Assembly (NCBI RefSeq): GCF_018388465.1
Contig: NZ_CP074404.1
Span: forward strand, 620,001-684,000
Direction of reading: 5' to 3'
DNA: 64,000 bases
Source of the DNA: Cellulomonas fengjieae
Lineage (GTDB): Bacteria > Actinomycetota > Actinomycetes > Actinomycetales > Cellulomonadaceae
This document shows positions 26,702 through 35,374 of the stretch, piece after piece. The notes below the pieces were generated by a model, which worked only from the letters and a program-made list of their open reading frames with translations, made no database searches and was not told the DNA's origin. A program made the position numbers and the translations under genes. Position 1 is the first letter of the stretch. The number at the start of each line of letters is the position of its first letter.

Positions 26702-27438
26702 CCGAGACCTACGCCGAGACGCTGCGGCGGCTCGGCTCGGCGCAGAAGGGTGCCGCACGCAGCGCGCCCGCGTACTCGCGCTTCGTGAACCGCAAGCTCG
26801 GCCGGGTGCTCGCGGCGTGGGCGTACCAGCGCGGGCTCTCGCCCAACGCGGTGACCGGGATCAGCGCGCTCTTCACGTTCAGCGGCGTCGCGCTGCTGGC
26901 CCTGGTTCCGCCGTCGTGGACCGTGGGCGTCGTCGTGAGCGCCCTGCTCGTCCTGGGGTACGCGTGGGACTCCGCGGACGGTCAGGTCGCCCGCCTGACG
27001 GGGACGGGCAGCGCCGCCGGGGAGTGGCTCGACCACGTGGTCGACGCCACCAAGATCGCCGCACTGCCCCTCGCCCTGCTCGTGGGGAGCTACCGCTTCA
27101 CCGACGTGTCCGACGGCTGGCTGCTGGTCCCGATCGCCAACGCGGTCGTCGGGTCGGCCCTGTTCTTCGCGATGATCCTCACGGAGCAGCTGCGCCGGGC
27201 GCACGGCGTCGTGTCGCAGGCGGCGACGGGCGGTCGCTCCCCGTGGCTGCGGTCCGTGCTCGTGATGCCGACGGACTACGGCCTCCTGTGCCTGAGCTTC
27301 CTGCTGTACGGCAGCACGGCGGCGTTCCTGTGGGTCTACGCCGCCCTGACCGCGTGCACCGCCGGCTACCTGGTCCTGGCCCTGCGCAAGTGGTTCGTCG
27401 AGGTGCGAGAGCTGTCGCGATCGCGCGTCCCGGCATGA
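26698..27438 (+). CDS. CDP-alcohol phosphatidyltransferase
   Basis: A 246-residue membrane enzyme with about six helices. The catalytic signature is intact: DSADGQVARLTGTGSAAGEWLDHVVDA, that is D-x2-D-G-x2-A-R-x8-G-x3-D-x3-D. It transfers a phosphoalcohol or phosphatidyl group from a CDP-linked donor to an acceptor. With the cytidylyltransferase two genes upstream it may add a polyol phosphate or make a phosphoglycolipid anchor. Both ends overlap neighbouring genes by 4 nt (ATGA), so it is part of a tight operon. Confidence 0.9.
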   Translation: MTETYAETLRRLGSAQKGAARSAPAYSRFVNRKLGRVLAAWAYQRGLSPNAVTGISALFTFSGVALLALVPPSWTVGVVVSALLVLGYAWDSADGQVARLTGTGSAAGEWLDHVVDATKIAALPLALLVGSYRFTDVSDGWLLVPIANAVVGSALFFAMILTEQLRRAHGVVSQAATGGRSPWLRSVLVMPTDYGLLCLSFLLYGSTAAFLWVYAALTACTAGYLVLALRKWFVEVRELSRSRVPA

Positions 27439-28400
27439 CGTCGACCGGCCGGACCGGTGTGGTCGTCGTGAACTACGGCTCGCACGAGCTGCTCGCGACG
27501 AACCTCGCCGCCACCGTGCGGTCCGAGCGGGGGCCGCGGGACGACCTGATCGTCGTGGTGGTGGACAGCTACCGGAGCGACGCCGAGCGCGACCAGGTGC
27601 GGGCGCTCGCGGCAGCCTCCGGGTGGGAGCTGGTGGCGCCGGCCACCAACGTGGGCTTCGGCGGCGGCGCGAACCTGGGCGTCGCGCGCGCCGTCGAGCT
27701 GGACGCCACGGCCGTCGTCGTGCTCAACCCGGATCTCGCGATCGCTGCCGGCGACCTCGACACCCTGGTGGACCGCGTCCGGCGTGAACCGGACGCGCTC
27801 GTGGCGCCGCGGATCGTGCGACCCGACGGGTCGCCGTACGCGCTCGGGACCACGGACCTGGTGCTGCACGACGGGACCATGCGCGCCAGCTCGCGCCGGC
27901 CGCCGGGGGCCGAGCCCGACTCGTACGAGGAGTGGCTGTCCGGGGCGTGCCTCGCCTTCGGCGCGGGCCTGTGGGCGCGGGTGGGCGGCTTCGACGAGGA
28001 CTACTTCCTCTACTGGGAGGACGTCGACTTCTCCCACCGGGTCCTGCGGGCCGGCGGACGGCTGGTCGTCGAGCACGCGGCCACGGCCGTGCACGACGAG
28101 GGGGGCACCCAGGACAGGCGGAGCGCACGCGCCAAGTCGGAGACGTACTACTACTACAGCATCCGGAACCGGATGCTCTTCGCCGCCCGCTGGCTCGCCC
28201 CGCAGACCCGTCGGCGGTGGCTCCGCACGGCGCCGACGGCCGCCCGCGCGGTGATCCTGCAGGGCGGCCGACGCCAGCTGCTCACGTCTGTCGCGCCGTG
28301 GCGCGCCGGGTGGCGCGGGGTGCGCGACGGCATCCGCCTGGCGCGGGAGGCGGGTCAGCCGCGACGCGCCCGCAACGCGCGAACGTACGCGTCGCGATGA
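27435..28400 (+). CDS. GT2 glycosyltransferase, rhamnosyltransferase (WbbL)-like
   Basis: A 321-residue GT-A enzyme. It shows VVVVNYGSHELLATNL, NVGFGGGANLGVA, the metal-binding VVLNPDLA and GGFDEDYFLYWEDVDFSHRVLRAG, a combination typical of WbbL-like rhamnosyltransferases. The C-terminal YYYYSIRNRMLFAARWL may contact the membrane. The start overlaps the previous gene by 4 nt. Its last 46 nt are also the end of the convergent gene on the other strand. Confidence 0.92.
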   Translation: MTSTGRTGVVVVNYGSHELLATNLAATVRSERGPRDDLIVVVVDSYRSDAERDQVRALAAASGWELVAPATNVGFGGGANLGVARAVELDATAVVVLNPDLAIAAGDLDTLVDRVRREPDALVAPRIVRPDGSPYALGTTDLVLHDGTMRASSRRPPGAEPDSYEEWLSGACLAFGAGLWARVGGFDEDYFLYWEDVDFSHRVLRAGGRLVVEHAATAVHDEGGTQDRRSARAKSETYYYYSIRNRMLFAARWLAPQTRRRWLRTAPTAARAVILQGGRRQLLTSVAPWRAGWRGVRDGIRLAREAGQPRRARNARTYASR

Positions 28401-29374
28401 GCCGTGCCCACGGCGGCCCAGCCGCGCCGGGACAGGTCGGGCCGGTCGGAGCGCGGGAGCCGGGCGGCACGCACGGCGTCCTGGAGCTGGCGGCCCGACA
28501 GGTCCCCGTCGAACATGTGGATCCAGCCGGGGCCGACCTCCGCGGCGATGGCGGCGTTCGCGTCGTTCCTGGGCACCAGCACGGGACGGTCCAGCGAGAG
28601 GGCCAGCAGGATCGTGCTGGAGTTGTGCATGTGCCGGAACGGCAGCGCGACGAGCTCGCAGGACGTCACCACGCGCACGAGGTCCGCGTCGTCCAGGTAG
28701 CGCAGGTCGAACGTCACGGCGTCGTCGCCCGCCGCGGCCGCGCGCACGTCGCGCTCGAGCTCGGCCGTGGACGGCTTGCCCGCCACGACCAGCGAGAGGG
28801 TCTCGTCCTGCGCGTGCGCCTCTACGAACGCGGCGACCAGCCCTTCGACGTTCTTGTACCGGCGGACGAGCCCGGCGTAGCCGATGCGCCCCGCCTGCGC
28901 CTCCTCGTGCGCCGCGCCCGCGAACCAGTCGCGGTAGTGCCCGAGCAGGACGGTCACGGCCGGTGTGCCCGGGGGCAGCGGGGTGGTCTCGTTGAGCCCG
29001 ATCCGCAGCGTCGTCCACCGGTCGACCAGGCGCAGGTACAGGTAGTCGAGGCGGGTCATCCCGGTGGGCAGCTCGAGGTTGTGGACCGTGCGGACGATCG
29101 GGACCCGGAACAGCCGGACGCGCGCCAGGAACGCGAACGCCAGCGCGCGCCGCACGATGCGGCGGGGACGCGTCCGACCGGAGAGCCTCGTCTCCGGCCA
29201 GTGCAGGTGGACGACGTCGTAGCCGCCCCGCAGCGCGCGACCGTAGGAGAAGAACAGCGGTTCGACCCCCGACGTGGACTCGAGTGCCCGGTGCAGCATG
29301 ACGATGTAGGGGTTGGCGGTCGGCAGCAGCTTCTCGAACGGCTGGAGGACGCGGATCGGTCGATCGGGTGCCAC
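28355..29374 (-). CDS. Glycosyltransferase (GT4-like fold)
   Basis: A 339-residue protein. It has RVLQPFEKLLPTANPYIVMLHRALE at the N-terminus, YDVVHLHWPET, a central IVRTVHNLELPTG and the C-terminal donor domain GLVRRYKNVEGLVAAF...LPFRHMHNSSTILLALSLDRPVLVP. This resembles GT4 enzymes that carry HLHWPE motifs. GTG 29374 is preceded by GAGGAG. It is transcribed against the preceding operon and diverges from the next gene with only 43 bp between starts. Confidence 0.82.
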   Translation of the reverse strand: MAPDRPIRVLQPFEKLLPTANPYIVMLHRALESTSGVEPLFFSYGRALRGGYDVVHLHWPETRLSGRTRPRRIVRRALAFAFLARVRLFRVPIVRTVHNLELPTGMTRLDYLYLRLVDRWTTLRIGLNETTPLPPGTPAVTVLLGHYRDWFAGAAHEEAQAGRIGYAGLVRRYKNVEGLVAAFVEAHAQDETLSLVVAGKPSTAELERDVRAAAAGDDAVTFDLRYLDDADLVRVVTSCELVALPFRHMHNSSTILLALSLDRPVLVPRNDANAAIAAEVGPGWIHMFDGDLSGRQLQDAVRAARLPRSDRPDLSRRGWAAVGTAHRDAYVRALRARRG

Positions 29375-29417
29375 GGGCTCCTCGAGAGCGGTGCGATGCG
29401 GACAGGGGGGTGGGCTC

Positions 29418-30461
29418 GTGGGTGACGCTAGCGTGCGCGGTCGACGCAGCGGGACGCCGCGAGCGGCTGAAAACGCCACCGACGGCACGGCCCCCGGTCG
29501 GGGCGCGGACCTCGTCGACGTCACGGTGGCCGTCCTGACCTTCCGCCGCAACGAGGAGCTCGCGACGCTCCTGCCGTTGCTCGTGCGGGAGATCGACGCG
29601 CTCGCCGCGACGCGCGAGCCGGGCTTCACGACGGAGGTCGTCGTCGTCGACAACGACCCGGCACGCGGTGCCGAGCACCTGGTCGGTGCCTTCCGCGCCG
29701 ACCGCGTCCGGTACGCGGCCGAGCCGACGGCGGGGATCGCCGCGGCGCGCAACCGCGCGCTGAGCGAGGCGGGACGCTCCCGGCTCCTCGTGTTCATCGA
29801 CGACGACGAGCGGCCGGTCGAGGGGTGGCTGACCCGGATCGTCGGCACGCACGGCGAGCTCGGTCCTGCGGCCGTCGCCGGACCGGTCCGCTCGCGGTTC
29901 GAGGGTGACCTCGACCCCTGGATCGAGGCGGGGGGCTTCTTCCGCCGGGTGCACAACGAGCACCTGCGCACGGGCGACCGGGTGCCCGCCGCAGCGACGA
30001 ACAACCTGCTGCTCGACATGACGGTGGTGCGGCGCCACGGTCTCCGGTTCGACGAGTCGCTGGGCCTGTCGGGCGGCGAGGACACGCTCTTCACGCGCGC
30101 TCTCGTGGCGGCCGGAGGGACGATCGTGTGGTGCCGGGAGGCCGAGGTCATCGACGTCGTGCCCGCCGCCCGGATGACCCGACGGTTCGTCCTGAGCCGC
30201 GTCTACTCGCACTCGAACGTCTCGGTGGGCGCCCTGCTCCGGCTGGCCGGGAGCCCGGCGCGGCGGGGTGCCGTCCGTGCCCGGTACCTCGTGATCGGTT
30301 CCGGCCGGACCGTGCTCGGCGCGGCCCGTGCCGTGGCCGGTACCGTCGTCCGCCGTGCGGACCTCCAGGCCTCCGGCATGAGGCTCGTCGCGCGGGGCGC
30401 GGGGTCGATCGTCGCGGTCGCGGGCCGACGCACCGAGGAGTACCGCCGAGACCAGGGGTGA
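29418..30461 (+). CDS. GT2 glycosyltransferase
   Basis: A 347-residue enzyme with a GT-A domain: VTVAVLTFRRNEELATLLPLL, VVVVDNDPARGA, PTAGIAAARNRAL, the DxD-like FIDDDERP and GLSGGEDTLFTRALVAAGG. C-terminal amphipathic helices follow. The exact start is unclear: GTG 29418 follows GGGGGTGGG, and the frame is open upstream. The 43-bp gap to the divergent glycosyltransferase must hold both promoters or overlap the coding ends. Confidence 0.85.
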   Translation: MGDASVRGRRSGTPRAAENATDGTAPGRGADLVDVTVAVLTFRRNEELATLLPLLVREIDALAATREPGFTTEVVVVDNDPARGAEHLVGAFRADRVRYAAEPTAGIAAARNRALSEAGRSRLLVFIDDDERPVEGWLTRIVGTHGELGPAAVAGPVRSRFEGDLDPWIEAGGFFRRVHNEHLRTGDRVPAAATNNLLLDMTVVRRHGLRFDESLGLSGGEDTLFTRALVAAGGTIVWCREAEVIDVVPAARMTRRFVLSRVYSHSNVSVGALLRLAGSPARRGAVRARYLVIGSGRTVLGAARAVAGTVVRRADLQASGMRLVARGAGSIVAVAGRRTEEYRRDQG

Positions 30462-30606
30462 TCCGGGTTCCGCCGGGCACCGGTGGGCCGGGACGAATGC
30501 GGGCGAGCCGGGCGAACCTCACCCGCTGCGCACCCCGTGCGGCCCGCGACCGGCGGATATCGTCGGGAGCCACCCCCCGTGCCGTGCCCGTCGACAGGAC
30601 TGCCCG

Positions 30607-31950
30607 ATGACGACCGATCTCAACCGCACGGCGTCAGCCACGCGGCAGGTCGGGTCCACCGCCGTGGCGAAGGTGCTCGTCATGGGCGTCACGGGCGTCG
30701 CCGGGATCGTGACGAGCCGGTTGATCATCGAGCACTACGGCGTCGACGCCTTCGCCCAGTACGGGTTGCTCACGGCGCTGTCGTCGCTGCTCCCGTTCGC
30801 GGACCTCGGCATCGCGGCCGTCCTGATCAACGTGGTGGCCTCGTCGGCGAACGCCCGGACCGACCCGGAGGTGCGCCGGACGATCACGTCGGCCCTGCGC
30901 ATCCTGCTCGTCTCCGCCTCGGTGATCGCCGGTGTGAGCCTGCTCATCGGTGCGCTGGGCCTGTGGCCGACGTTGCTGGGCGACGGGCTGGTCCCCGGGG
31001 ACGGGAGCCGCGCGGCGACGCTGAGCATGGTGGTGTTCGCCCTCGCGCTCCCGCTCGCGGTCGGTCAGCGGCTGCTGGTGGCGTCCGGGCAGGCGGCCAA
31101 GGCCACCGTGATCAGCGGCCTCGGCTCGCCGATCGTCCTCGGCGTGGTGGCGCTGGCGGTGGCGCTCACCTGGTCGATCGGTCCGTACGTCGCCGTCGTC
31201 TCGTACGCCGCGAACGCCGTGGTGGCCGTCGTGTGCCTCGTGGTCGCCGCCCGCATGCTGTCGCCCCAGGTGGTGGCGGCGGCGAAGGACGTCCCCCGCC
31301 TGCGGTCGGTGCGCGGGGTCAGCGTCATCCACGTCGCGGGCCCGATGCTGGTGCAGATGGTCGCGCTGCCCATCGCGATGCAGACCGACCGGCTGCTGCT
31401 CAGCCACCTCGCCCCGACCGCCGAGCTCGCCCAGTACAACTTCGGGGCGCAGATGTTCGGGCTGATCAACGCCACGGTCGGCGCGGCGGGCGTCGCGCTG
31501 TGGCCCATCTACGCGCGGGCGCGCGCCAACGACCAGGTGCGCAGCCCGCTACGGCCGACGCTCGTCTTCGGCGGGGTAGCGCTCGGCCTCGGCCTCCTGC
31601 TCTGGCTCGTCCTGCCGATCGCCACCGAGGTCGTGACGCAGGGCAAGATCACGCTCACCTGGCCGCTCGTGGCGAGCTTCGTGCTGTTCGTGACGTTCCA
31701 GGCGCTCAAGTTCCCGTCGGGCATGTACATGACGGACGCCCGCGGCCTGCGGTTCCAGGTCCTGCCCATCCTGCTCATGGTCCCGCTCAACCTGGCCCTG
31801 TCGTGGCTGCTCATCGCGCCGCTGGGCGCGGCCGGGCCGGTGCTGGGGTCGACGGTCGCCGTGCTGCTGTGCCAGGTGCTGCCCAACGCCTGGTACGTGC
31901 GGCGCGACCTGGGACGGCGGCGCCTGGCGGCTGCTGCTCAGCTGCCCTGA
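30607..31950 (+). CDS. Wzx-type polysaccharide/oligosaccharide flippase
   Basis: A 447-residue membrane protein with about 12-14 helices. It has the MOP-family layout (N-terminal STAVAKVLVMGVTGVAGIVTSRLIIEHYG, middle FGAQMFGLINATVGAAGVALWPIYARA). Such proteins flip undecaprenyl-linked repeat units to the outer face. A 145-bp gap precedes it, so it probably has its own promoter. Its last 13 bp overlap the end of the convergent glycosyltransferase. Confidence 0.88.
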   Translation: MTTDLNRTASATRQVGSTAVAKVLVMGVTGVAGIVTSRLIIEHYGVDAFAQYGLLTALSSLLPFADLGIAAVLINVVASSANARTDPEVRRTITSALRILLVSASVIAGVSLLIGALGLWPTLLGDGLVPGDGSRAATLSMVVFALALPLAVGQRLLVASGQAAKATVISGLGSPIVLGVVALAVALTWSIGPYVAVVSYAANAVVAVVCLVVAARMLSPQVVAAAKDVPRLRSVRGVSVIHVAGPMLVQMVALPIAMQTDRLLLSHLAPTAELAQYNFGAQMFGLINATVGAAGVALWPIYARARANDQVRSPLRPTLVFGGVALGLGLLLWLVLPIATEVVTQGKITLTWPLVASFVLFVTFQALKFPSGMYMTDARGLRFQVLPILLMVPLNLALSWLLIAPLGAAGPVLGSTVAVLLCQVLPNAWYVRRDLGRRRLAAAAQLP

Positions 31951-33227
31951 CGGCCCGTCCCGGGTCGCACGGCCTGCGCGTACCACCCGTCGACGAGGGC
32001 GGGCAGCCGGTCCGCCGACCAGGAGTCGTGGGGGGTGCCGGGCTCGGCCAGTGCGCGGACCAGCTCACGCGCGAGGTTGCCCACGAGGTCACCGTCGAGG
32101 TCGACGACGCGCGCGTTCCTGCCGGCCAGCACCGGCGGTCCACCCAGCGGCAGGCACACGACAGGACAGCCGAGCGCGCTCGCCTCGGCGGCCACCCACC
32201 CGGCCTGGTCGTGCATGGACGGGAAGAGCATGGCGTCCGCGCCGGCGAACGCCGCGAGCACCTCGTCGCGCGGCCGGTGGCCGAGGAAACGGACGCGGTC
32301 GGTCACCCCTCGTCGTGCCGCCCGCCGCCGCAGCGCCGCCAGCTCGTACCCGGTGCCGTAGACGTCGAGCCGCCAGGTGGAGACCTCGGGGCGGGCCAGC
32401 GCGTCGATCGCGAGGCGTCCGCCCTTCCAGGCCAGGAGCCGGGCGGCGAAGACCGCCACCGGGCCGGTGTGCGGCTCGTCGCGCACGGGTGCCGGGAGCC
32501 GGCCGAACGCGGCGTTCGGGTGCACGGTCACGGGGGCGTGGGGACCGAACCGCTCCGCCACGTCGGGGTTCTGCGCCACGACGAGGGCCGCCCGGCGGGC
32601 CGCGCGGTCGCCCCAGATCCGCCGCGGCACGCCGCTCGCGACGACGCGGACGAGCTCCGTCGCGGTGCCGCGCACGCCGAGCCAGGGCGCGAGCCTGCGG
32701 ACGGGCAGGCGTGACGCGCCCCCGACCGGACCCCAGACCAGGGCGGGCCCCGCGATCTGCGCGGCGCCGCACGGCAGCCAGTCGTTGGCGAACGTCACGT
32801 GGTGGACCACGTCGAAGCGCAGCTCGTCGTGGAGCGTGCGGCCGAGTCGGGCGAACGCCCGCTGCCACGCCGCGTAGTACCAGTAGACGTCCCAGGACCG
32901 GCGCTTGAGCGCCCTGATCCGGTCGGGGAGGTCGAGGTACCGGACCCGGAGCCGCGCCGCCAGCTCGGGGTCGTCCGCGAGGGCCGCCTCGACCGCCGTC
33001 CGGAACCGTGGCCGGGTGACCACCCAGACGTCGTGGTGCCGGGCGGCCGCCACGGCGAACGCCCAGCCCGCACCGGCCTCGGGCTCCTCGAGCGGACCGC
33101 ACGCGTAGGCGCTGACCAGGACGCGCAGGCGTCCCTGTGCGTCGGCCGCGCTCACCGCGTCGCCTGCCGCCGCGCTCACCGCGTCGCCTGCCGCCGCGCT
33201 CACCGCGTCGCCTGCCGCCGCGCTCAC
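31938..33227 (-). CDS. GT4 glycosyltransferase with repeat-encoded N-terminus
   Basis: About 429 residues. The N-terminus is encoded by a 24-bp tandem repeat (AAAGDAVS units). Then come RVLVSAYACGPLEEPEAGAGWAFAVA, the acceptor-domain motif VVHHVTFANDWLP and VWGPVGGA, and the donor domain VFAARLLAWKGGRLAIDALA, HDQAGWVAAEASALGCPVVCL. GTG 33227 overlaps the upstream stop (GTGA). Equivalent in-frame GTGs lie in each repeat at 33203, 33179 and 33155, so up to four start sites exist. It is downstream of, and coupled to, another GT4 gene. Confidence 0.85.
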   Translation of the reverse strand: MSAAAGDAVSAAAGDAVSAAAGDAVSAADAQGRLRVLVSAYACGPLEEPEAGAGWAFAVAAARHHDVWVVTRPRFRTAVEAALADDPELAARLRVRYLDLPDRIRALKRRSWDVYWYYAAWQRAFARLGRTLHDELRFDVVHHVTFANDWLPCGAAQIAGPALVWGPVGGASRLPVRRLAPWLGVRGTATELVRVVASGVPRRIWGDRAARRAALVVAQNPDVAERFGPHAPVTVHPNAAFGRLPAPVRDEPHTGPVAVFAARLLAWKGGRLAIDALARPEVSTWRLDVYGTGYELAALRRRAARRGVTDRVRFLGHRPRDEVLAAFAGADAMLFPSMHDQAGWVAAEASALGCPVVCLPLGGPPVLAGRNARVVDLDGDLVGNLARELVRALAEPGTPHDSWSADRLPALVDGWYAQAVRPGTGRQGS

Positions 33228-33246
33228 CGCGTCGCCTGCCGCCGCG
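33145..33246. repeat. 24-bp tandem repeat (four copies) spanning a stop/start junction
   Basis: The unit GCCGCGCTCACCGCGTCGCCTGCC begins at 33145, 33169, 33193 and 33217, identical in all four copies, with 6 more bases to 33246. Each copy carries the GTGA junction on the minus strand. Only the outermost TGA (33224-33226) is in frame to stop the upstream gene; each GTG is in frame with the downstream gene. Copy-number change adds or removes 8 codons without a frameshift. Confidence 0.93.
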
Positions 33247-34384
33247 CGGCGGTGCGTCCCAGCACCTGGGCGATCTGCTCGCGGTACCGGCCCGCGCCGA
33301 ACCGGTCCCGCGCGGACGCCAGGCCCGCGGCCGCGAGCGCGGCAGCCCTGTCCGGGTCGTCGTAGAGCTCCCGGAGCCGGCCCGCCAGCGCGGGGGCGTC
33401 GTCCACCGGCGCGAGCAGGCCGGTCCCGTCCGTGACGATCTCGGTCAGGCCCTGCACGGCGGAGGCGACGACGGGGCGTTCGGCCAGCATGGCCTCGACG
33501 GCGACGTTCCCGAACGGCTCGGCCCGCGACGGCACGACCACCGCGTGCGCCTCGCCGAGCGGTACCCAGACGGGGTTGACGTAGCCGTGGAACCGGACGG
33601 CTCCCCGCAGATCGGCCTCGTCGGCGCGTCGCCGCAGCTGGTCCTCGAACCACTCGTAGCCCGGGAAGACGTCACCGAACAGGTCGAGCACGGCGTCGGC
33701 GCCGCCGGCGCGCAGCAGGGCCACCGCCTCGAGCGCCACGTCGGTGCCCTTGCGGGGCGACAGGCGCCCCACCAGGGCGATGCGGAACGGCTGACCGGGA
33801 CGGCGACGTGCCGCGGGCAGGGGGTCGGGCGGCCCTTCCATGCCGTTGTAGACGAGCTCCGTGCGACGGGCGAGAGCCGGGAGCACCTGCGTCAGGGCGC
33901 GGCGGGCCGCGGCGGAGTTGACCACCACGCGGTGGGCGAGCAGGAGGGGCGCGGCGAGCAGCGCCCGGACCGGCCACGGCTGCGCCTCCTCCGCCTCGTG
34001 CACGTGGCAGACGACCTGCCGGCGGGCCAGCCGGGCGGCCAGGACCCACACCGGCTCGGTCAGCGTGTTCACCCACACCGCGGCGGCCCCCGAGGCGACG
34101 ACGTCCCGGCGGATCGTCCACAGCGCCCGCACGGTCGCCACGACGAGCCCGGGCAGACGCCGGGGCGCGAGCAGGGACTTGCTCAGCACGGGGAACTCCG
34201 TGATGCGGACGTCGGCGCCACGGGCGAGGAGGTGCGCGACGAGCGGGCCGGTGCGGGGGAGCGTGACGGTCACGGCCCAGCCCGCGTCGCGGAACCCCTC
34301 GATCGACGCCAGGAGCTGCAGGTCGGAGCCGTACAGGTCGGGTGACGGGTGAGCGACGATCACGAGGGGTTTCCCGGGCGGCAT
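33224..34384 (-). CDS. GT4 glycosyltransferase
   Basis: A 386-residue enzyme with a two-domain GT-B fold. It has PLVIVAHPSPDLYGSDLQLLASIEGFRDAGW, WVNTLTEPVWVLAARLARRQVVCHVHEAEEAQ, RIALVGRLSPRKGTDVALEAVALL and VPSRAEPFGNVAVEAMLAERPVVAS with the family E-x7-E. The sugar is unknown. It diverges from the small membrane-anchored gene at 34532 across 147 bp that contain a TTCACCC heptamer at 34434. The stop lies in the 24-bp tandem repeat and overlaps the next start. Confidence 0.9.
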   Translation of the reverse strand: MPPGKPLVIVAHPSPDLYGSDLQLLASIEGFRDAGWAVTVTLPRTGPLVAHLLARGADVRITEFPVLSKSLLAPRRLPGLVVATVRALWTIRRDVVASGAAAVWVNTLTEPVWVLAARLARRQVVCHVHEAEEAQPWPVRALLAAPLLLAHRVVVNSAAARRALTQVLPALARRTELVYNGMEGPPDPLPAARRRPGQPFRIALVGRLSPRKGTDVALEAVALLRAGGADAVLDLFGDVFPGYEWFEDQLRRRADEADLRGAVRFHGYVNPVWVPLGEAHAVVVPSRAEPFGNVAVEAMLAERPVVASAVQGLTEIVTDGTGLLAPVDDAPALAGRLRELYDDPDRAAALAAAGLASARDRFGAGRYREQIAQVLGRTAARRQATR

Positions 34385-34531
34385 GGGTCGATTAAACCGG
34401 TGGCCCACGGCCTGTGCCGCGACGGCGGTCGAGTTCACCCGCGCCCGGCTCGTCCGTGTCTGCGTCGGTCGGCCTATGCTGCCCGGACCCGGGCAGTGCG
34501 CCGGTGTGGAGCGGGACAGGCGGGGGATCCG

Positions 34532-35200
34532 ATGAGCACCGACACGGCACCGAGCTGGTGGCGCAACCGGACCTGGCAGTGGGTCGCGGTGGCCGTCGCG
34601 GTCGTCGGGGTGGTCCTCGCGGTGGTCCTGACCCGTCCTGCGTCCGGTTCCCCGACCGACGCGGCGACCGGCCCGGCGCCCTCCGCGACCACGAGCCCGA
34701 GCGCCGGCGCCTCGCCGACCGGCGCGGTGTCGGCCGACCCGGGCGCCGCCCCGTCGGCCCCGGTCACCGCCGAACCGCAGCCGGCCGTCCCCGAGCCGCT
34801 CCCGACCGCCGTCCTGCCGCTTGACTCCCAGGCCGAGGCGGCCACGGGTGTCGCCATCCGCGTGGCCCAGCTCGAGTCCGTCGAGGGCGAGGCCGTCCAG
34901 GCGGGCGACGTCGGCGGGCCCGCGCTGCGGGTCACGGTCGAGGTCACCAACACCACGACGAGCGAGGCCGACCTGTCCGCAGCGGTGGTCAACCTCTACC
35001 ACGGCGCCGAGCTGACGCCGGCGTCGCCTCTCCTGAGGCCCGGCGGGCGCACGCTGCCCGGCTCCGTCGGCGCCGGACAGGCCGTCACGGGCGTGTACCT
35101 GTTCTCGGTCCCGGCGGCGGCGCGCGAGCAGGTCCGGGTCGAGGTCGACGCGCAGCTGGGCGGCCCCGTCGTCGCGTTCGAGGGCCCCGCGCCCCGCTGA
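34532..35200 (+). CDS. Membrane-anchored protein with Pro/Ala/Thr tether and C-terminal beta domain
   Basis: A 222-residue protein of unknown function. One N-terminal membrane segment (WQWVAVAVAVVGVVLAVVL) is followed by about 70 residues rich in Ala, Pro, Ser and Thr. A C-terminal domain follows (VAIRVAQLESVEGEAVQAGDVGGPALRVTVEVTN...LRPGGRTLPGSVGAGQAVTGVYLFSVP), whose pattern resembles DUF4352-like immunoglobulin folds that sit outside the membrane. ATG 34532 is supported by the membrane segment and a GGGGGA upstream. It is followed by the giant secreted protein and may cooperate with it; this is inference. Confidence 0.75.
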   Translation: MSTDTAPSWWRNRTWQWVAVAVAVVGVVLAVVLTRPASGSPTDAATGPAPSATTSPSAGASPTGAVSADPGAAPSAPVTAEPQPAVPEPLPTAVLPLDSQAEAATGVAIRVAQLESVEGEAVQAGDVGGPALRVTVEVTNTTTSEADLSAAVVNLYHGAELTPASPLLRPGGRTLPGSVGAGQAVTGVYLFSVPAAAREQVRVEVDAQLGGPVVAFEGPAPR

Positions 35201-35222
35201 CCCAGGGCGCCCGGGGGCCGGT

Positions 35223-35310
35223 TTCACCCGCATGCCGCACGGGTTCACCCGCCGAACGGCTCCGGCTGCGACCGGTACACCCGTAATGTCCGAAAAGTCA
35301 TACAGTGTGC
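35223..35310 (+). promoter_or_regulatory. Upstream region of the giant PKD protein: TTCACCC pair and ACAGTGTGC motif
   Basis: TTCACCC occurs at 35223 and 35244, a 21-bp spacing (two helical turns). ACAGTGTGC at 35302-35310 lies 64 nt before the ATG. The same 9-mer lies about 50 nt upstream of the beta-helix gene on the other strand (48398-48406). These are candidate regulator sites; no classical promoter is obvious. Confidence 0.4.
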
Positions 35311-35374
35311 CACCGCTCCCGCCCCCCGTCCGGTGTCGGCGACCGCTGTCGGAGACGTCTCGATCGAGGACATC

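Noticed and set aside
33145..33246. Small CRISPR-like array
   Set aside because: The repeats are contiguous 24-bp units without spacers and lie in coding sequence.
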